This document shows, piece by piece, positions 51,091 to 60,525 of a stretch of DNA of 64,000 nt (position 1 is its first letter; every line of letters begins with the position of its first letter). Origin of the DNA: an uncultured Clostridia bacterium (GTDB taxonomy: Bacteria > Bacillota > Clostridia > Oscillospirales > Acutalibacteraceae); the NCBI GenBank assembly GCA_937880805.1, contig CALGRR010000067.1, positions 1 through 64,000 of the forward strand, read 5' to 3'. A model generated the notes under the pieces. The model worked only from the letters and a program-made list of their open reading frames with translations. It was not told the DNA's origin and made no database searches. The position numbers and the translations under genes are program-made.

Positions 51091-52380
51091 TTATTTCTTC
51101 ATTATTTTATTAACGATAACTCCGAGTCTTGTGTTATCAAAATTCTGCTTACGCTTCTGTGCATCTGTCAGGGGCTGCTTTGCGGGAGGATTATCAATTA
51201 ATCTTTCCATATTGCCGTCATCGCAGATGAAAGCCTGAGTAAGGCAGATTCCGCCGTCGCCTTTGAGCTGTGCACGAACATAGCAGCTTATTTTATCGGT
51301 ATGTTCACAAAGCTTTATTGTTGTTGTTATTTCGCCGTCTTTTTCAGCGGTTTCGCTCTTGATAATTTCACCGTCGGCAATCCATTCAATCGCCTTGCAG
51401 TTGATGCCCGTGAGAGTTATTGTGTCATTGTCATCATCAACATCAATTTTCGTAACGGCGGGGGTTGCACCCGAGCCCGCAAAGGTTTCACCGAGCTCAT
51501 TCTTTGCATATCTTGCAATGGCAAAGAAATTGCCGTTTTCCATTGCCTTGCGGAGATTGCCGAGTGAATATTCAGGCAGAATAAAATCCATAAATGCGGT
51601 GTCGATTTCGCAAACCCTGTGGGCATCGCTGTTTGCAAAGCCCCAAACGGTTCTTTTACCCTCGGGGATAAGCGTTTTCAAAAGGCTGTCCCAGAGAATT
51701 CTGTCGCATCTGTTGGGAATGTCATACATATTCAGAACTTCAATTCCGAGGCAGGAGGGGTATCTTCTTAAAAGGTCGGCAAAGTAACGAACATTTTCGG
51801 GGTCTGTTCCGCAATCGGGCTTCTGCCTTGCCTGAAGCCAGTCGGTGGGATGATTGATATGCGAAACACCGCCGCTTTTTTCAATCTTTCTTATAGGCTC
51901 TTCAAAATCGTTTTCCTTGCCGTAAATGCCCTCGCAGGCAGCGTCGGTAAAATAGCCGTTAACGTGGTTCTTCATAAGGGTGAACATATTTGCTTCAATC
52001 GCATCGGGAACACACATTAAGCCACGCTTTTTTGTGCGGAGATTTTTCTGCGTTTTATGGGTGCCGTTAAGAATGGCGTTATACTGCTCTGTTGTGGGGT
52101 GGCAGCGTTTTCCGTGCCAGAGATTCTGAAAAAGGAAAAGGGGGATTATTGAAGGGTCTTTATCCCATTCCTTGCCGAGAATTCCGTGCTCCGCAAATGC
52201 GAGAATATCAAAATCGTTATCATAGAAGCCTTCAATCATTTCAACCATTGTGTTATTTGCATCGCTGTAGGTTGAATGAGTGTGAAGATTGGTTTTGTAG
52301 TGAGCGTCGGAATCGCCGAGAAGCGAAGCAACATCGGCATACGGATTTATAATTTTATATGTTTTGGTTTCTGCAGACAT
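51091..52380 (-). CDS. PHP-domain phosphoesterase-like protein
   Basis: A 429-residue protein. The PHP metal-binding motif I is LHTHSTYSD (32-40). AFAEHG is motif II, HINHPTDW and NSDAHR supply later metal ligands. The C-terminal ~120 residues are beta-rich (IDVDDDNDTITLTGI), perhaps an Ig-like cap. PHP enzymes hydrolyse phosphoesters with a trinuclear metal site. The substrate is unknown. No signal peptide is seen. Confidence 0.85.
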   Translation of the reverse strand: MSAETKTYKIINPYADVASLLGDSDAHYKTNLHTHSTYSDANNTMVEMIEGFYDNDFDILAFAEHGILGKEWDKDPSIIPLFLFQNLWHGKRCHPTTEQYNAILNGTHKTQKNLRTKKRGLMCVPDAIEANMFTLMKNHVNGYFTDAACEGIYGKENDFEEPIRKIEKSGGVSHINHPTDWLQARQKPDCGTDPENVRYFADLLRRYPSCLGIEVLNMYDIPNRCDRILWDSLLKTLIPEGKRTVWGFANSDAHRVCEIDTAFMDFILPEYSLGNLRKAMENGNFFAIARYAKNELGETFAGSGATPAVTKIDVDDDNDTITLTGINCKAIEWIADGEIIKSETAEKDGEITTTIKLCEHTDKISCYVRAQLKGDGGICLTQAFICDDGNMERLIDNPPAKQPLTDAQKRKQNFDNTRLGVIVNKIMKK

Positions 52381-52413
52381 AAAAATCTCTCCCGATAAAA
52401 TTATTACTGAAAA

Positions 52414-52443
52414 ATTATATCACAGTTTTAATTGCGGTGTCAA
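52414..52443 (-). promoter_or_regulatory. Promoter of the PHP gene
   Basis: On the minus strand TTGACA (52443-52438), 18 bases and TATAAT (52419-52414). Confidence 0.75.
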
Positions 52444-52475
52444 TCAAAGAGAGGGGAATAAAGAATATATTTATG

Positions 52476-52504
52476 TTGAAATTAGGTTTATATTATTGTA
52501 TAAT
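52476..52504 (+). promoter_or_regulatory. Promoter of the seven-gene glycan operon
   Basis: TTGAAA (52476-52481), 17 bases and TATAAT (52499-52504), 32 bases before the GH2 start. ACGGAGGGTC is the ribosome site. Confidence 0.82.
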
Positions 52505-52535
52505 TAATTGATTATAAAATTTTACGGAGGGTCTT

Positions 52536-54803
52536 ATGAGAAACATTAAACTGATTAATGAATGCTGGCTTTTTTCAAAAAGTGCAAAAGAAGCCCCGAA
52601 AGCTCTGCCCGCTGATTGGGAAGGCGTTAATCTGCCCTATACCTGGAACGGCAAAGACGGTCAGGACGGCGGCAACGATTATTACAGAGGCACCTGCTGG
52701 TTTGCAAAATCAATAAAAGCAGAAGAGCTTCCCGAAGGAAAAGAAAAATATCTTCAGTTTGACGGCGTGAATTCTTCCTGCAAGGTTTATTGGAACGGCA
52801 AGAAAATTGCAGAGCACGACGGCGGATATTCAACCTTCAGAGCAGAAATTGAAGATATAAAAGAAGAAAATATTCTTGCTGTTGCTGTTGATAATTCACC
52901 TAACGATAAGGTTTATCCTCAGAATGCGGACTTTACTTTCTACGGCGGAATTTACCGTGATGTGAGCGTAATCGGCGTTCCCGAAAACCATTTTGACCTT
53001 GATTATTACGGCTCGCCCTCGATTATGGTAACTCCCGAAATCAAGGGTAAGGACGCGGTTGTTGAAATCAAAACCTTCATTGAAGATGATGATGACTGCA
53101 AGGTAAGATATGAAATTATCGCTGACGGCAAGGTTATTGCAACGCAGGAAAAAGACGGTGATGACGAAGCTGAAATCAGAATTGAAAATGTTCATCTCTG
53201 GCACGGCAGAAAAGACCCTTATCTCTACACCGCAAAGGCAACCCTTATCTGCAACGGCGAAGAGGTTGATGAGGTTTCAACCCGTTTCGGCTGCCGCACT
53301 TTTGAAATTGACCCCGAAAAGGGATTTATACTCAACGGTGAGGAATACCCCCTCCGAGGTGTTTCACGCCATCAGGACAGACCCGACATAGGCAACGCAC
53401 TTCTTCCCGAGCACCACAAGGAAGACCTTGACCTCATTCTTGAGGTTGGAGCAACAACAATCCGTCTTGCTCACTATCAGCATTCGCAGGTTTTCTATGA
53501 CCTTTGCGACGAAGCGGGACTTATTCTCTGGGCTGAAATTCCTTATATCTCAAAGCATATGCCCAACGGCTATGACAACACGGTTTCGCAGATGAAGGAG
53601 CTTATTGTTCAGAATTATAACCACCCGTCAATCGTTGTGTGGGGCCTTTCAAATGAAATTACCATTGCAGGTGCAGCTGACCCCGACCTTATCAGAAACC
53701 ATAAAAAGCTCAACGAGCTTTGCCACGAAATGGATAAAACACGCCTCACAACCGTTGCGGCAGTTTCAATGTGCTCAATGGATGCCGAATATGCTCATAT
53801 CAGCGATGTGCTTTCATATAACCATTATTTCGGCTGGTACGGCGGCGACACATCAATGAACGGCCCTTGGTTTGACGATTTCCATAAGAAATATCCCAAG
53901 AAGCCCATCGGCATCAGCGAATACGGCTGCGAAGCACTTGATTGGCACACCTCAACGCCCACCCAGGGTGATTATACCGAAGAATATCAGGCATATTATC
54001 ACGAGGAGCTTATAAAGCAGATTGCAGAAAGACCCTATCTTTGGGCAACTCACGTCTGGAATATGTTTGATTTTGCCGCAGACGCAAGAGCAGAGGGCGG
54101 CGAAAACGGAATGAACCATAAGGGTCTTGTCACCTTTGACAGAAAATATAAAAAGGATTCCTTCTATGCATATAAGGCATGGCTTAATCCCGAGCCGATG
54201 GTTCATATATGCTCAAAAAAATATATTGACAGAGTTGAAGATGTTACCAAGGTAACGGTTTATTCAAATCAGCCCGAGGTTGAGCTTTTTGCAAACGGCG
54301 TAAGCGTTGGCAAGCAGACAAAGGGCAAATATCCGTTCTTTTATTTTGAAGTTAAGAATGAGGGTGAAACAAAGCTTACCGTCAAAGCGGGCGAGCTTGA
54401 AGATACCGCGGTTATCCGCAAGGTTGATAAGCCCAATGAAGCTTATATTATGAAAGAAGAAGGTCAGGTTATCAACTGGTTTGATATAACAATGCCCGAC
54501 GGAAGATTTTCAATTAATGATACTATCGGCGATATTATGTCAACCTTCGTCGGTAAGGTTGCAGCTGTTAAGATTCTTCTTAAGCTCAAGAACGCTATGT
54601 CATCCGGTAAAGACAGCAAGAAGGGCGGCGGACTCGAGGTTGCAGGCTTCCAGCTCAGCCTCGGAATGATAAAAAATGTTTATGCAATGGCAAGCGGATT
54701 CACCGTTAAACGAGTGTTCTCAATGCTCGGCGGTAAATTCACAAAGGAGCAGATTCTTGAAATAAACACAATGCTCAATAAAGTTAAAAAGCCCAAGAAA
54801 TAA
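52536..54803 (+). CDS. GH2-family glycoside hydrolase (beta-galactosidase-like) with extra C-terminal domain
   Basis: A 755-residue enzyme. The N-terminal sugar-binding domain (about 1-150: YYRGTCWF, VNSSCKVYWNGK) and Ig-like domain are followed by a TIM barrel (about 265-560). The acid/base is Glu374 in GLSNEI and the nucleophile is Glu462 in GISEYGCEA. A further Ig-like domain runs to about 630. The last ~115 residues are unusual: a Lys-rich, helical tail (MSTFVGKVAAVKILLKL, GGKFTKEQILEINTM) that I cannot place. There is no signal peptide, so cytoplasmic action is likely. Substrate could be galactoside or glucuronide. First gene of the operon. Confidence 0.9.
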   Translation: MRNIKLINECWLFSKSAKEAPKALPADWEGVNLPYTWNGKDGQDGGNDYYRGTCWFAKSIKAEELPEGKEKYLQFDGVNSSCKVYWNGKKIAEHDGGYSTFRAEIEDIKEENILAVAVDNSPNDKVYPQNADFTFYGGIYRDVSVIGVPENHFDLDYYGSPSIMVTPEIKGKDAVVEIKTFIEDDDDCKVRYEIIADGKVIATQEKDGDDEAEIRIENVHLWHGRKDPYLYTAKATLICNGEEVDEVSTRFGCRTFEIDPEKGFILNGEEYPLRGVSRHQDRPDIGNALLPEHHKEDLDLILEVGATTIRLAHYQHSQVFYDLCDEAGLILWAEIPYISKHMPNGYDNTVSQMKELIVQNYNHPSIVVWGLSNEITIAGAADPDLIRNHKKLNELCHEMDKTRLTTVAAVSMCSMDAEYAHISDVLSYNHYFGWYGGDTSMNGPWFDDFHKKYPKKPIGISEYGCEALDWHTSTPTQGDYTEEYQAYYHEELIKQIAERPYLWATHVWNMFDFAADARAEGGENGMNHKGLVTFDRKYKKDSFYAYKAWLNPEPMVHICSKKYIDRVEDVTKVTVYSNQPEVELFANGVSVGKQTKGKYPFFYFEVKNEGETKLTVKAGELEDTAVIRKVDKPNEAYIMKEEGQVINWFDITMPDGRFSINDTIGDIMSTFVGKVAAVKILLKLKNAMSSGKDSKKGGGLEVAGFQLSLGMIKNVYAMASGFTVKRVFSMLGGKFTKEQILEINTMLNKVKKPKK

Positions 54804-54823
54804 TAATAACGAGGAATAAATAT

Positions 54824-57001
54824 ATGAAGAAAAACACTCTTAATTTCGGCGAATTCAAACAGTATGACAAAGTATTCTTAACCGCAGATAACGGAATAGA
54901 TGCAGAAAATGTTTTATCCGTTGCTTTTGACGGTGAAACCCTTTATATTGCACAGCCTGACGGTGTTGTTGAATATGCAGACGGCAAAACAAAAAAGCTC
55001 GGCTTTAAGGCTTCAAAGCTCTTTTCAAGAAACGGAAAGCTTTATGCCTCAATCGGCAATTCTCTTGCCGAAATCAAAAAAGGCAAGGCAAAAAAAGTTG
55101 CAGATTTCGATTCTCCCGTTGTTGATATTTCCGTGGCTCTTGACGGCTCAATATGGCTTATTACCGAAGCCGACCTTTATCTTATGCAGGATAATGAGTT
55201 TGTAAAAATTGTTGGTTTGCCCGAAGAAACCGTTTGCCTTGCCGCACTCGATAACAAATCAAAATACGGCGAAACCGTATTTATCGGCTCTTCCGTTGAA
55301 GGTCTTATGTCAATGAAGGGCAAACGCCGCCATTGGGCAGAGCTTATCCCCGAAATAACGGGAGCACTCAGCAAAAAAATTAACTGCATTGCTCTTGACG
55401 GTCTCGGACATCTCTGGGTAGGCTCCGATGAGGGTCTTAACATCTATGACGGCAGAAACTATTGGTTTAACGGCAACGATTTCTATTCCGTGCCCGACGG
55501 TTCGTTCAATGATATGTATTTTGCAGCAGACGGCAAAAAGTACTTTGCAACAAACACGGGCATCATTACCCTTGTTGAAGGCAAAATATCTTATTATTCC
55601 TACGGCGTATGGCTTATGCATCCCACGGTAACAAAAATTGCCGTATCAGATAACGGAACAATGGCTGCCGTAACTCCCAGAGGCATAAGCATTATCACTT
55701 CAAAATATATGACTCTCGAAGAAAAGGCAAATCACTTTGATGAGCTTGCCGATAAATATTATGTGAGAAACGAAGGCTATCAGGTTTCAAGAGAGCTTCG
55801 CAAATACGGCGATATGGATTCGGGCTGGCTCCCGAATTCCGATAATGACGGACTTTTCACGGGTCTTTACTGTGCAAGTCAGTGCTTCCGTTATAAAGTA
55901 ACGGGCGATGAAAAGGCAAAGGCAAATGCGAAGAAGGCTGTTGAGGCAATGATTAAGCTCACCGAGGTAACCGGCAAGCCCGGCTTTACCGCAAGAGCAA
56001 CAAGATATTCCCACGAAGAAAACTTCGCAACAGGCAACAGAGAAGAGTGGCATTTCTGCAAGGATAATCCCGATTGTGAGTGGCTCGGCGAAACCTCGAG
56101 CGATGAAATGACGGGTCATTATTTTGCCTACGGCATCTATTATGACCTTGTTGCCGATAAAAAAGAAAAGAAAAAGATTGCCGAGGTTGTTAAAACAATC
56201 ACCGACCACATAATCGAAAATAATTTCCACCTTACCGATGTTGACGGCGTTCCCACCACCTGGGCAAACTGGGAGCCCGACCTTCTCAATAACGATGACA
56301 GATGGTTCTATGAAAGAGGCACAAATTCTCTTGAAATCCTTTCATTCCTCAAAACAACATATCACGTAACGGGCGATGAAAAATATAATGAGGTTTTTGA
56401 TATGCTCATCAAAAAGCATCATTATGCAATGAACTGTATGCAGTATAAGTGTGAAGACGGTCACGTTGCCCATATTGATGACCAGCTTGATTTCACAAAC
56501 ATCTATCCTCTTATTGTTTATACCGATAACAATGCCCATAAGGAAATCTTTAAAATGGGTCTTACACATCATTGGGAATATGAAAGAACCGAGCGTTCGC
56601 CCTTCTTCAATATTGTTTACGGTGCACTCACCGATAACAGCTGCGATATTGAAAATGCGGCAAAATCGCTTTCCGAAATGAATCTTGACCTTGTCAGATG
56701 GCCCGTTTATAACAGCTACAGAAAGGATATTGTTTGGGATACAGAGCAGGAAGAAATGGGCGTTCCCGCACAGCTTAAGTATCCCGTTGAATATTCGCAG
56801 AGAGTGCTTGTTCATTATGACGGCAATCCCTTTATCTGTGATTCAGGTGCGGAAGAATTTGTTAATATCAACAGCAAAATAGTTAACCGCACTTCAACTC
56901 TTCCCGGCACCGCAGGTGCAAACGGTATGAGAGCAATGATGCCTTATATCTATCTTCTTCCTTATTGGATGGGCAGATATTACGGCTTGCTGGGTGACTG
57001 A
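54824..57001 (+). CDS. Propeller plus alpha-barrel protein, apparently cytoplasmic paralogue of the exported protein at 8427
   Basis: A 725-residue protein without signal peptide. The first ~290 residues are beta-propeller-like repeats (LYIAQPDGVVEYADGK, GSIWLITEADLYLM, GHLWVGSDEGLNIYDG) similar to two-component-type propellers. The remaining part is all helical and aligns with the 8427-11033 protein: SDNDGLFT, GHYFAYG, VPTTWANW and LPYWMGRYYGLLGD. His, Trp and Asp residues in these blocks may form a sugar-binding cleft. I cannot name an enzyme class. It lies between GH2 and a lipoprotein gene in the operon. Confidence 0.8.
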   Translation: MKKNTLNFGEFKQYDKVFLTADNGIDAENVLSVAFDGETLYIAQPDGVVEYADGKTKKLGFKASKLFSRNGKLYASIGNSLAEIKKGKAKKVADFDSPVVDISVALDGSIWLITEADLYLMQDNEFVKIVGLPEETVCLAALDNKSKYGETVFIGSSVEGLMSMKGKRRHWAELIPEITGALSKKINCIALDGLGHLWVGSDEGLNIYDGRNYWFNGNDFYSVPDGSFNDMYFAADGKKYFATNTGIITLVEGKISYYSYGVWLMHPTVTKIAVSDNGTMAAVTPRGISIITSKYMTLEEKANHFDELADKYYVRNEGYQVSRELRKYGDMDSGWLPNSDNDGLFTGLYCASQCFRYKVTGDEKAKANAKKAVEAMIKLTEVTGKPGFTARATRYSHEENFATGNREEWHFCKDNPDCEWLGETSSDEMTGHYFAYGIYYDLVADKKEKKKIAEVVKTITDHIIENNFHLTDVDGVPTTWANWEPDLLNNDDRWFYERGTNSLEILSFLKTTYHVTGDEKYNEVFDMLIKKHHYAMNCMQYKCEDGHVAHIDDQLDFTNIYPLIVYTDNNAHKEIFKMGLTHHWEYERTERSPFFNIVYGALTDNSCDIENAAKSLSEMNLDLVRWPVYNSYRKDIVWDTEQEEMGVPAQLKYPVEYSQRVLVHYDGNPFICDSGAEEFVNINSKIVNRTSTLPGTAGANGMRAMMPYIYLLPYWMGRYYGLLGD

Positions 57002-57028
57002 TAACCGATTGAATTGAGGAGATTTGCA

Positions 57029-57877
57029 ATGAAAAAAAGAAATTTTATTACGGCGGCAGTTTCTTTTATTCTCGTTTTTATTCTTGTTTTTGCATCGGGC
57101 TGTGCAAACGCAAATAAGCCTTCCGAAGTCCCCGAAACAACAACTCTTGCGGATAATACGCAGGCAGTTGAAATAACAAAGAATTTTGAAGCGGAAACAA
57201 CCTCGGCTGCTGCAAGTGAAGAAAGCACAACAGCCGAAGCGGTAACCGAGGAAACAACCGTTTCTGCCGCACCTGCAACAGTTGAAGAAATTGTTGAATA
57301 TTTTAATGAGAGTGCAAACAGAATCAAGCCCGAGGCAAAAAAGGTTGTTAAAAACTATGAAAAACGAATTGTAAACGAAGATAAGCTCGAAATTCCCGCA
57401 GGGCTTGAAAATGCTGCAAAGAATCTGATAAAAACCTTTATGAAGGATGATACAGACCCCATAGTTTATGAATCAAGAGAGGAAATCACCAATGAGTTCC
57501 TTGTTCCGAATCAGAGCTATGTAAGCAAGCTGAAACCTGAATGGGTTCTTGATGCAACCTGCACGGATAAGGGCGATGAATACTATATTTATTTGAAGCT
57601 CAGAAGCCAGGATAACCCCGTGTCGGGAGAGGGGGTCGGTGCTGTATGCGATGTTATTGAGGCAGGCGAGGTTGCCGAAAAAGCTCCCTTTGTAAAGAAA
57701 TTTACAACCGGATATTATAACTGCGAGGTTAAGGCAACGATAGATAAAGAAACGGGCAGGGTTACCCATATTATCTATTCAGCACCGCTTTTGCTCGAAA
57801 TAACTGTTAATCTTTTCGGCACTCACGATGCGGCAGCGGGTCTGACTTTTGTTAAGGATTACACTATTACTTACTGA
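57029..57877 (+). CDS. Lipoprotein with acidic Thr-rich linker, unknown function
   Basis: A 282-residue exported protein. KKRN is followed by a hydrophobic core and the lipobox FASGC, so Cys25 should be lipidated. A Thr/Glu/Ala-rich linker (about 32-85) comes next. The remaining ~190 residues form an unrecognised mixed domain (ESREEITNEFLVPNQSYVS, KFTTGYYNCEVKATI). The ATG at 57029 follows GAGGAG. In this operon it may be a surface accessory protein; it lacks the size and look of a solute-binding protein. Confidence 0.75.
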   Translation: MKKRNFITAAVSFILVFILVFASGCANANKPSEVPETTTLADNTQAVEITKNFEAETTSAAASEESTTAEAVTEETTVSAAPATVEEIVEYFNESANRIKPEAKKVVKNYEKRIVNEDKLEIPAGLENAAKNLIKTFMKDDTDPIVYESREEITNEFLVPNQSYVSKLKPEWVLDATCTDKGDEYYIYLKLRSQDNPVSGEGVGAVCDVIEAGEVAEKAPFVKKFTTGYYNCEVKATIDKETGRVTHIIYSAPLLLEITVNLFGTHDAAAGLTFVKDYTITY

Positions 57878-57894
57878 TTTTTCGGAGAAATAAA

Positions 57895-58914
57895 ATGACG
57901 TCTTTTCTTTTAACGATTAAAAATATTTTTCACGGCTTTGTTGCCGCCGCTATGCTTATTCCCATAATGCTTACAATGGGAAATGCGGGCGACCCCGACA
58001 CTCCCGTTGAAGCATACCCCGAATCTGATAATCCGTATATAACGGAATATCTTGACCCCGATATTTCGGCTCACCGTTCGGGTGCGGGCATTGCTCCGCA
58101 GAATACCCTTATGGCATTTGAAAATATCATTGAGCAGGCTGATGTGCTCGGCGTTGATACCTTTGAATTTGATGTTCAGGTAACGGCTGACGGCGAGCTC
58201 GTTCTTAACCATAACCTCACATATGATGACACAACAAATGCTGTTGAAGCCTTCGGCAGAGAGAATGTTGCGGTTTCTTCAATAACGCTTGAAGAGGCTC
58301 AGGTGCTTAATCTCGGCGAAAACTTCAAGGTCAACGGCGAGTATCCCTACAGAGGCTTGAGAGGGGAGGATATTCCCTATAACTTAAGGGTTGTTACCTG
58401 CGGAGAGATAATTGATTATATTGAGAAAAACAGCAACGGAAAAGAATATAATTATGTTATCGAAATAAAGAGCATAGGCTCAAACGGCAAAAAGGCGGTT
58501 GATGAGCTTTATTCGGTGATAACGGAGCGAAATCTGCAAAACAGAGTTATCTGGTCAACCTTTGCTCCCGATGTTTCAGGCTATATGAAAAAGAATTATC
58601 CCGAAATTTCACGCACCGCCGATGCAATAGAGGCAGTTCAGTTCTATTTCTATTTCAGAATGGATTGGGAGCTTTCCGATGTGAGCCCGTCCTATGTTGC
58701 TTTGCAGATACCTTACGGCTCAAGTGCGTTTGATAATCTTATCAATCTCGGCACGAGAGAGATGATAAACTATGCTCATTCAAACAATATTGCACTTCAG
58801 TATTGGACCATAAACAGCGAGGAAGAGGTTAAAACCCTGACCCTCAACGGAGCCGACTGCATAATGACCGATTACCCGCAGATGGCTTATGAAACGGTAA
58901 AATCCTGCAAGTGA
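57895..58914 (+). CDS. Membrane-anchored glycerophosphodiester phosphodiesterase
   Basis: A 339-residue GDPD. A single hydrophobic segment (about 5-28) exports or anchors it. The catalytic set is complete: HRSGAGIAPQNT (His60, Arg61), EFDVQ (Glu91, Asp93) and LVLNHN (His106). KSIGSNGKKAVDELY supplies the later Lys. It hydrolyses glycerophosphodiesters to glycerol-3-phosphate and an alcohol, outside the membrane. In a sugar operon it may act on glycerophosphate-substituted glycans (inference). It overlaps the next frame slightly. Confidence 0.9.
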   Translation: MTSFLLTIKNIFHGFVAAAMLIPIMLTMGNAGDPDTPVEAYPESDNPYITEYLDPDISAHRSGAGIAPQNTLMAFENIIEQADVLGVDTFEFDVQVTADGELVLNHNLTYDDTTNAVEAFGRENVAVSSITLEEAQVLNLGENFKVNGEYPYRGLRGEDIPYNLRVVTCGEIIDYIEKNSNGKEYNYVIEIKSIGSNGKKAVDELYSVITERNLQNRVIWSTFAPDVSGYMKKNYPEISRTADAIEAVQFYFYFRMDWELSDVSPSYVALQIPYGSSAFDNLINLGTREMINYAHSNNIALQYWTINSEEEVKTLTLNGADCIMTDYPQMAYETVKSCK

Positions 58915-58928
58915 TTTGGAGTGAAAAA

Positions 58929-59591
58929 ATGAATAAATATTTATCGGTGTCGCTGATGTGTGCTGATTTAACAAATCTGAAGGCGGCGGTTGAGGAGCTT
59001 GAAAAAGCGGGTGTTGATTATCTTCATATTGATATTATGGACGGCAGCTTTGTGCCGAATATAACGCTCGGATTTGATTTTGTTAATGCTGTTAAAGCAA
59101 TAACAAAAATTCCACTTGACGTTCATATGATGGTGAATGAGCCCTCAAGATTTATTGACAGAATGAATCTTGATGAAAATGATTACATCTGTGTTCATTA
59201 TGAATCGGAAAACCATCTTCAGCGAACGCTTTCACAAATAAAACAAAAGGGCTGCAAAACGGGCATTGCAATAAATCCGCAAACACCGCCTGAAAGCCTG
59301 CAGTATCTTACCGGATATATTGATATGGTTCTTGTTATGACTGTCAGCCCCGGATTTGCGGGTCAGAAGATTTTTGAGGGTGCACAGCGTAAAACTCTGC
59401 GGATGCGTGAACTTCTCAATGAATGGGGCTGCGATAATGTTCCCATAGAGGTTGACGGAAATATCAGCCCCGAAAACGGCAGAAAGCTCAGCAAATGCGG
59501 AGCAGATATTTTTGTTCTCGGTACAAGCAGTTTGTTTATCAAGAATAAGGATATGAAGCAGTCTGCTAAAGAATTCAGAGAGATTATATAG
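58929..59591 (+). CDS. Ribulose-phosphate/allulose-phosphate 3-epimerase family protein
   Basis: A 220-residue TIM barrel. Metal and catalytic residues are visible in LHIDIMDGSFVPNI (His33, Asp35), LDVHMMV (His66) and VDGNISPENG with the second Asp. It interconverts 2-keto sugar phosphates at C3. Adjacent to a PfkB kinase, it may be AlsE-like rather than the housekeeping Rpe. The ATG at 58929 follows TTGGAGTG. The intergenic gap to the kinase gene is 7 bases. Confidence 0.88.
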   Translation: MNKYLSVSLMCADLTNLKAAVEELEKAGVDYLHIDIMDGSFVPNITLGFDFVNAVKAITKIPLDVHMMVNEPSRFIDRMNLDENDYICVHYESENHLQRTLSQIKQKGCKTGIAINPQTPPESLQYLTGYIDMVLVMTVSPGFAGQKIFEGAQRKTLRMRELLNEWGCDNVPIEVDGNISPENGRKLSKCGADIFVLGTSSLFIKNKDMKQSAKEFREII

Positions 59592-59598
59592 GTGTTAT

Positions 59599-60513
59599 AT
59601 GTATAAAGATATTCGTGCCGCTGTTATGGGCAGCATAAATATGGATATTATTCTTAATATGGAAAAAGTTCCCGAAGTCGGCGAGAATGTTCTTGGAACA
59701 AATTACGGCTATGCAAACGGCGGAAAAGGTGCCAATCAGGCAATCGGTCTTGCCCGCCTCGGAGCAAAAACAAAGCTTATCGGTAAGGTTGCCGATGATG
59801 CAAACGGCAGAAAGCTGCTCGAAAATCTCCATAAAAACGGTGTTGATGTTTCGTTGGTTTCTCTTAACGGAACACAAACGGGTCTTGCCGCAATTCTTCT
59901 TGACGGAGAGGGCAGAAACCGCATTGTTGTTTATGAGGGTGCCAATGCCGAAATTGATGCCGATGAAGCGGCAAAAAGTATTGATGATGAGCTTGACCTT
60001 CTGCTTGTTCAGTTTGAAACAAGAGAAGATGTTGTTATAAAATGCGTTAACAAAGCGATTGAAAAGAATATAACAACCGTTATCGATTGCGGACCTGCAA
60101 AAGCTTTTGCTCTTGAAAAAATGCAGGGAGCAACAATTATTACTCCGAACGAAAGTGAAACCAAAGCATTAACGGGTGTTTTTCCGGAAAACGAAGAAAC
60201 AATTCTTTCTGCTTCAAAAATTCTTCTTGAAAGAAGCAAGGCAAAATTTGCGGTTCTTAAGCTCGGAGAAAGAGGCTGTTCTGTCTGGGACGGAAAGGAT
60301 TTTGAATTAATCCCCGCATATCCGAGCAAGGTTGTTGATACAACGGCGGCGGGGGATTGCTTTACTGCGGCAATGGCTCTTGAATTCATTCGCAGCGGCA
60401 ATATTATTTCCGCTTGCGAAATCGGAAACAGAGCAGGCAGCTTTGCGGTAAGCCGTATGGGTGCCGAAGCATCTATGCCGACTGCCGCAGAGATAATGAA
60501 AACAGATTTTTAA
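59599..60513 (+). CDS. PfkB-family sugar kinase (ribokinase-like)
   Basis: A 304-residue kinase. The N-terminal signature is YANGGKGANQAIGLARLGA, with the Gly-Gly hinge. The C-terminal DTTAAGDCFTAA holds the catalytic Asp and anion hole. TVIDCGPAKAF and TPNESE are typical of ribokinases. It phosphorylates a pentose or hexose with ATP. It follows the epimerase and precedes GH92, so it may act on a sugar released by the operon's hydrolases. Confidence 0.92.
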   Translation: MYKDIRAAVMGSINMDIILNMEKVPEVGENVLGTNYGYANGGKGANQAIGLARLGAKTKLIGKVADDANGRKLLENLHKNGVDVSLVSLNGTQTGLAAILLDGEGRNRIVVYEGANAEIDADEAAKSIDDELDLLLVQFETREDVVIKCVNKAIEKNITTVIDCGPAKAFALEKMQGATIITPNESETKALTGVFPENEETILSASKILLERSKAKFAVLKLGERGCSVWDGKDFELIPAYPSKVVDTTAAGDCFTAAMALEFIRSGNIISACEIGNRAGSFAVSRMGAEASMPTAAEIMKTDF

Positions 60514-60525
60514 GGATGTGAAATA

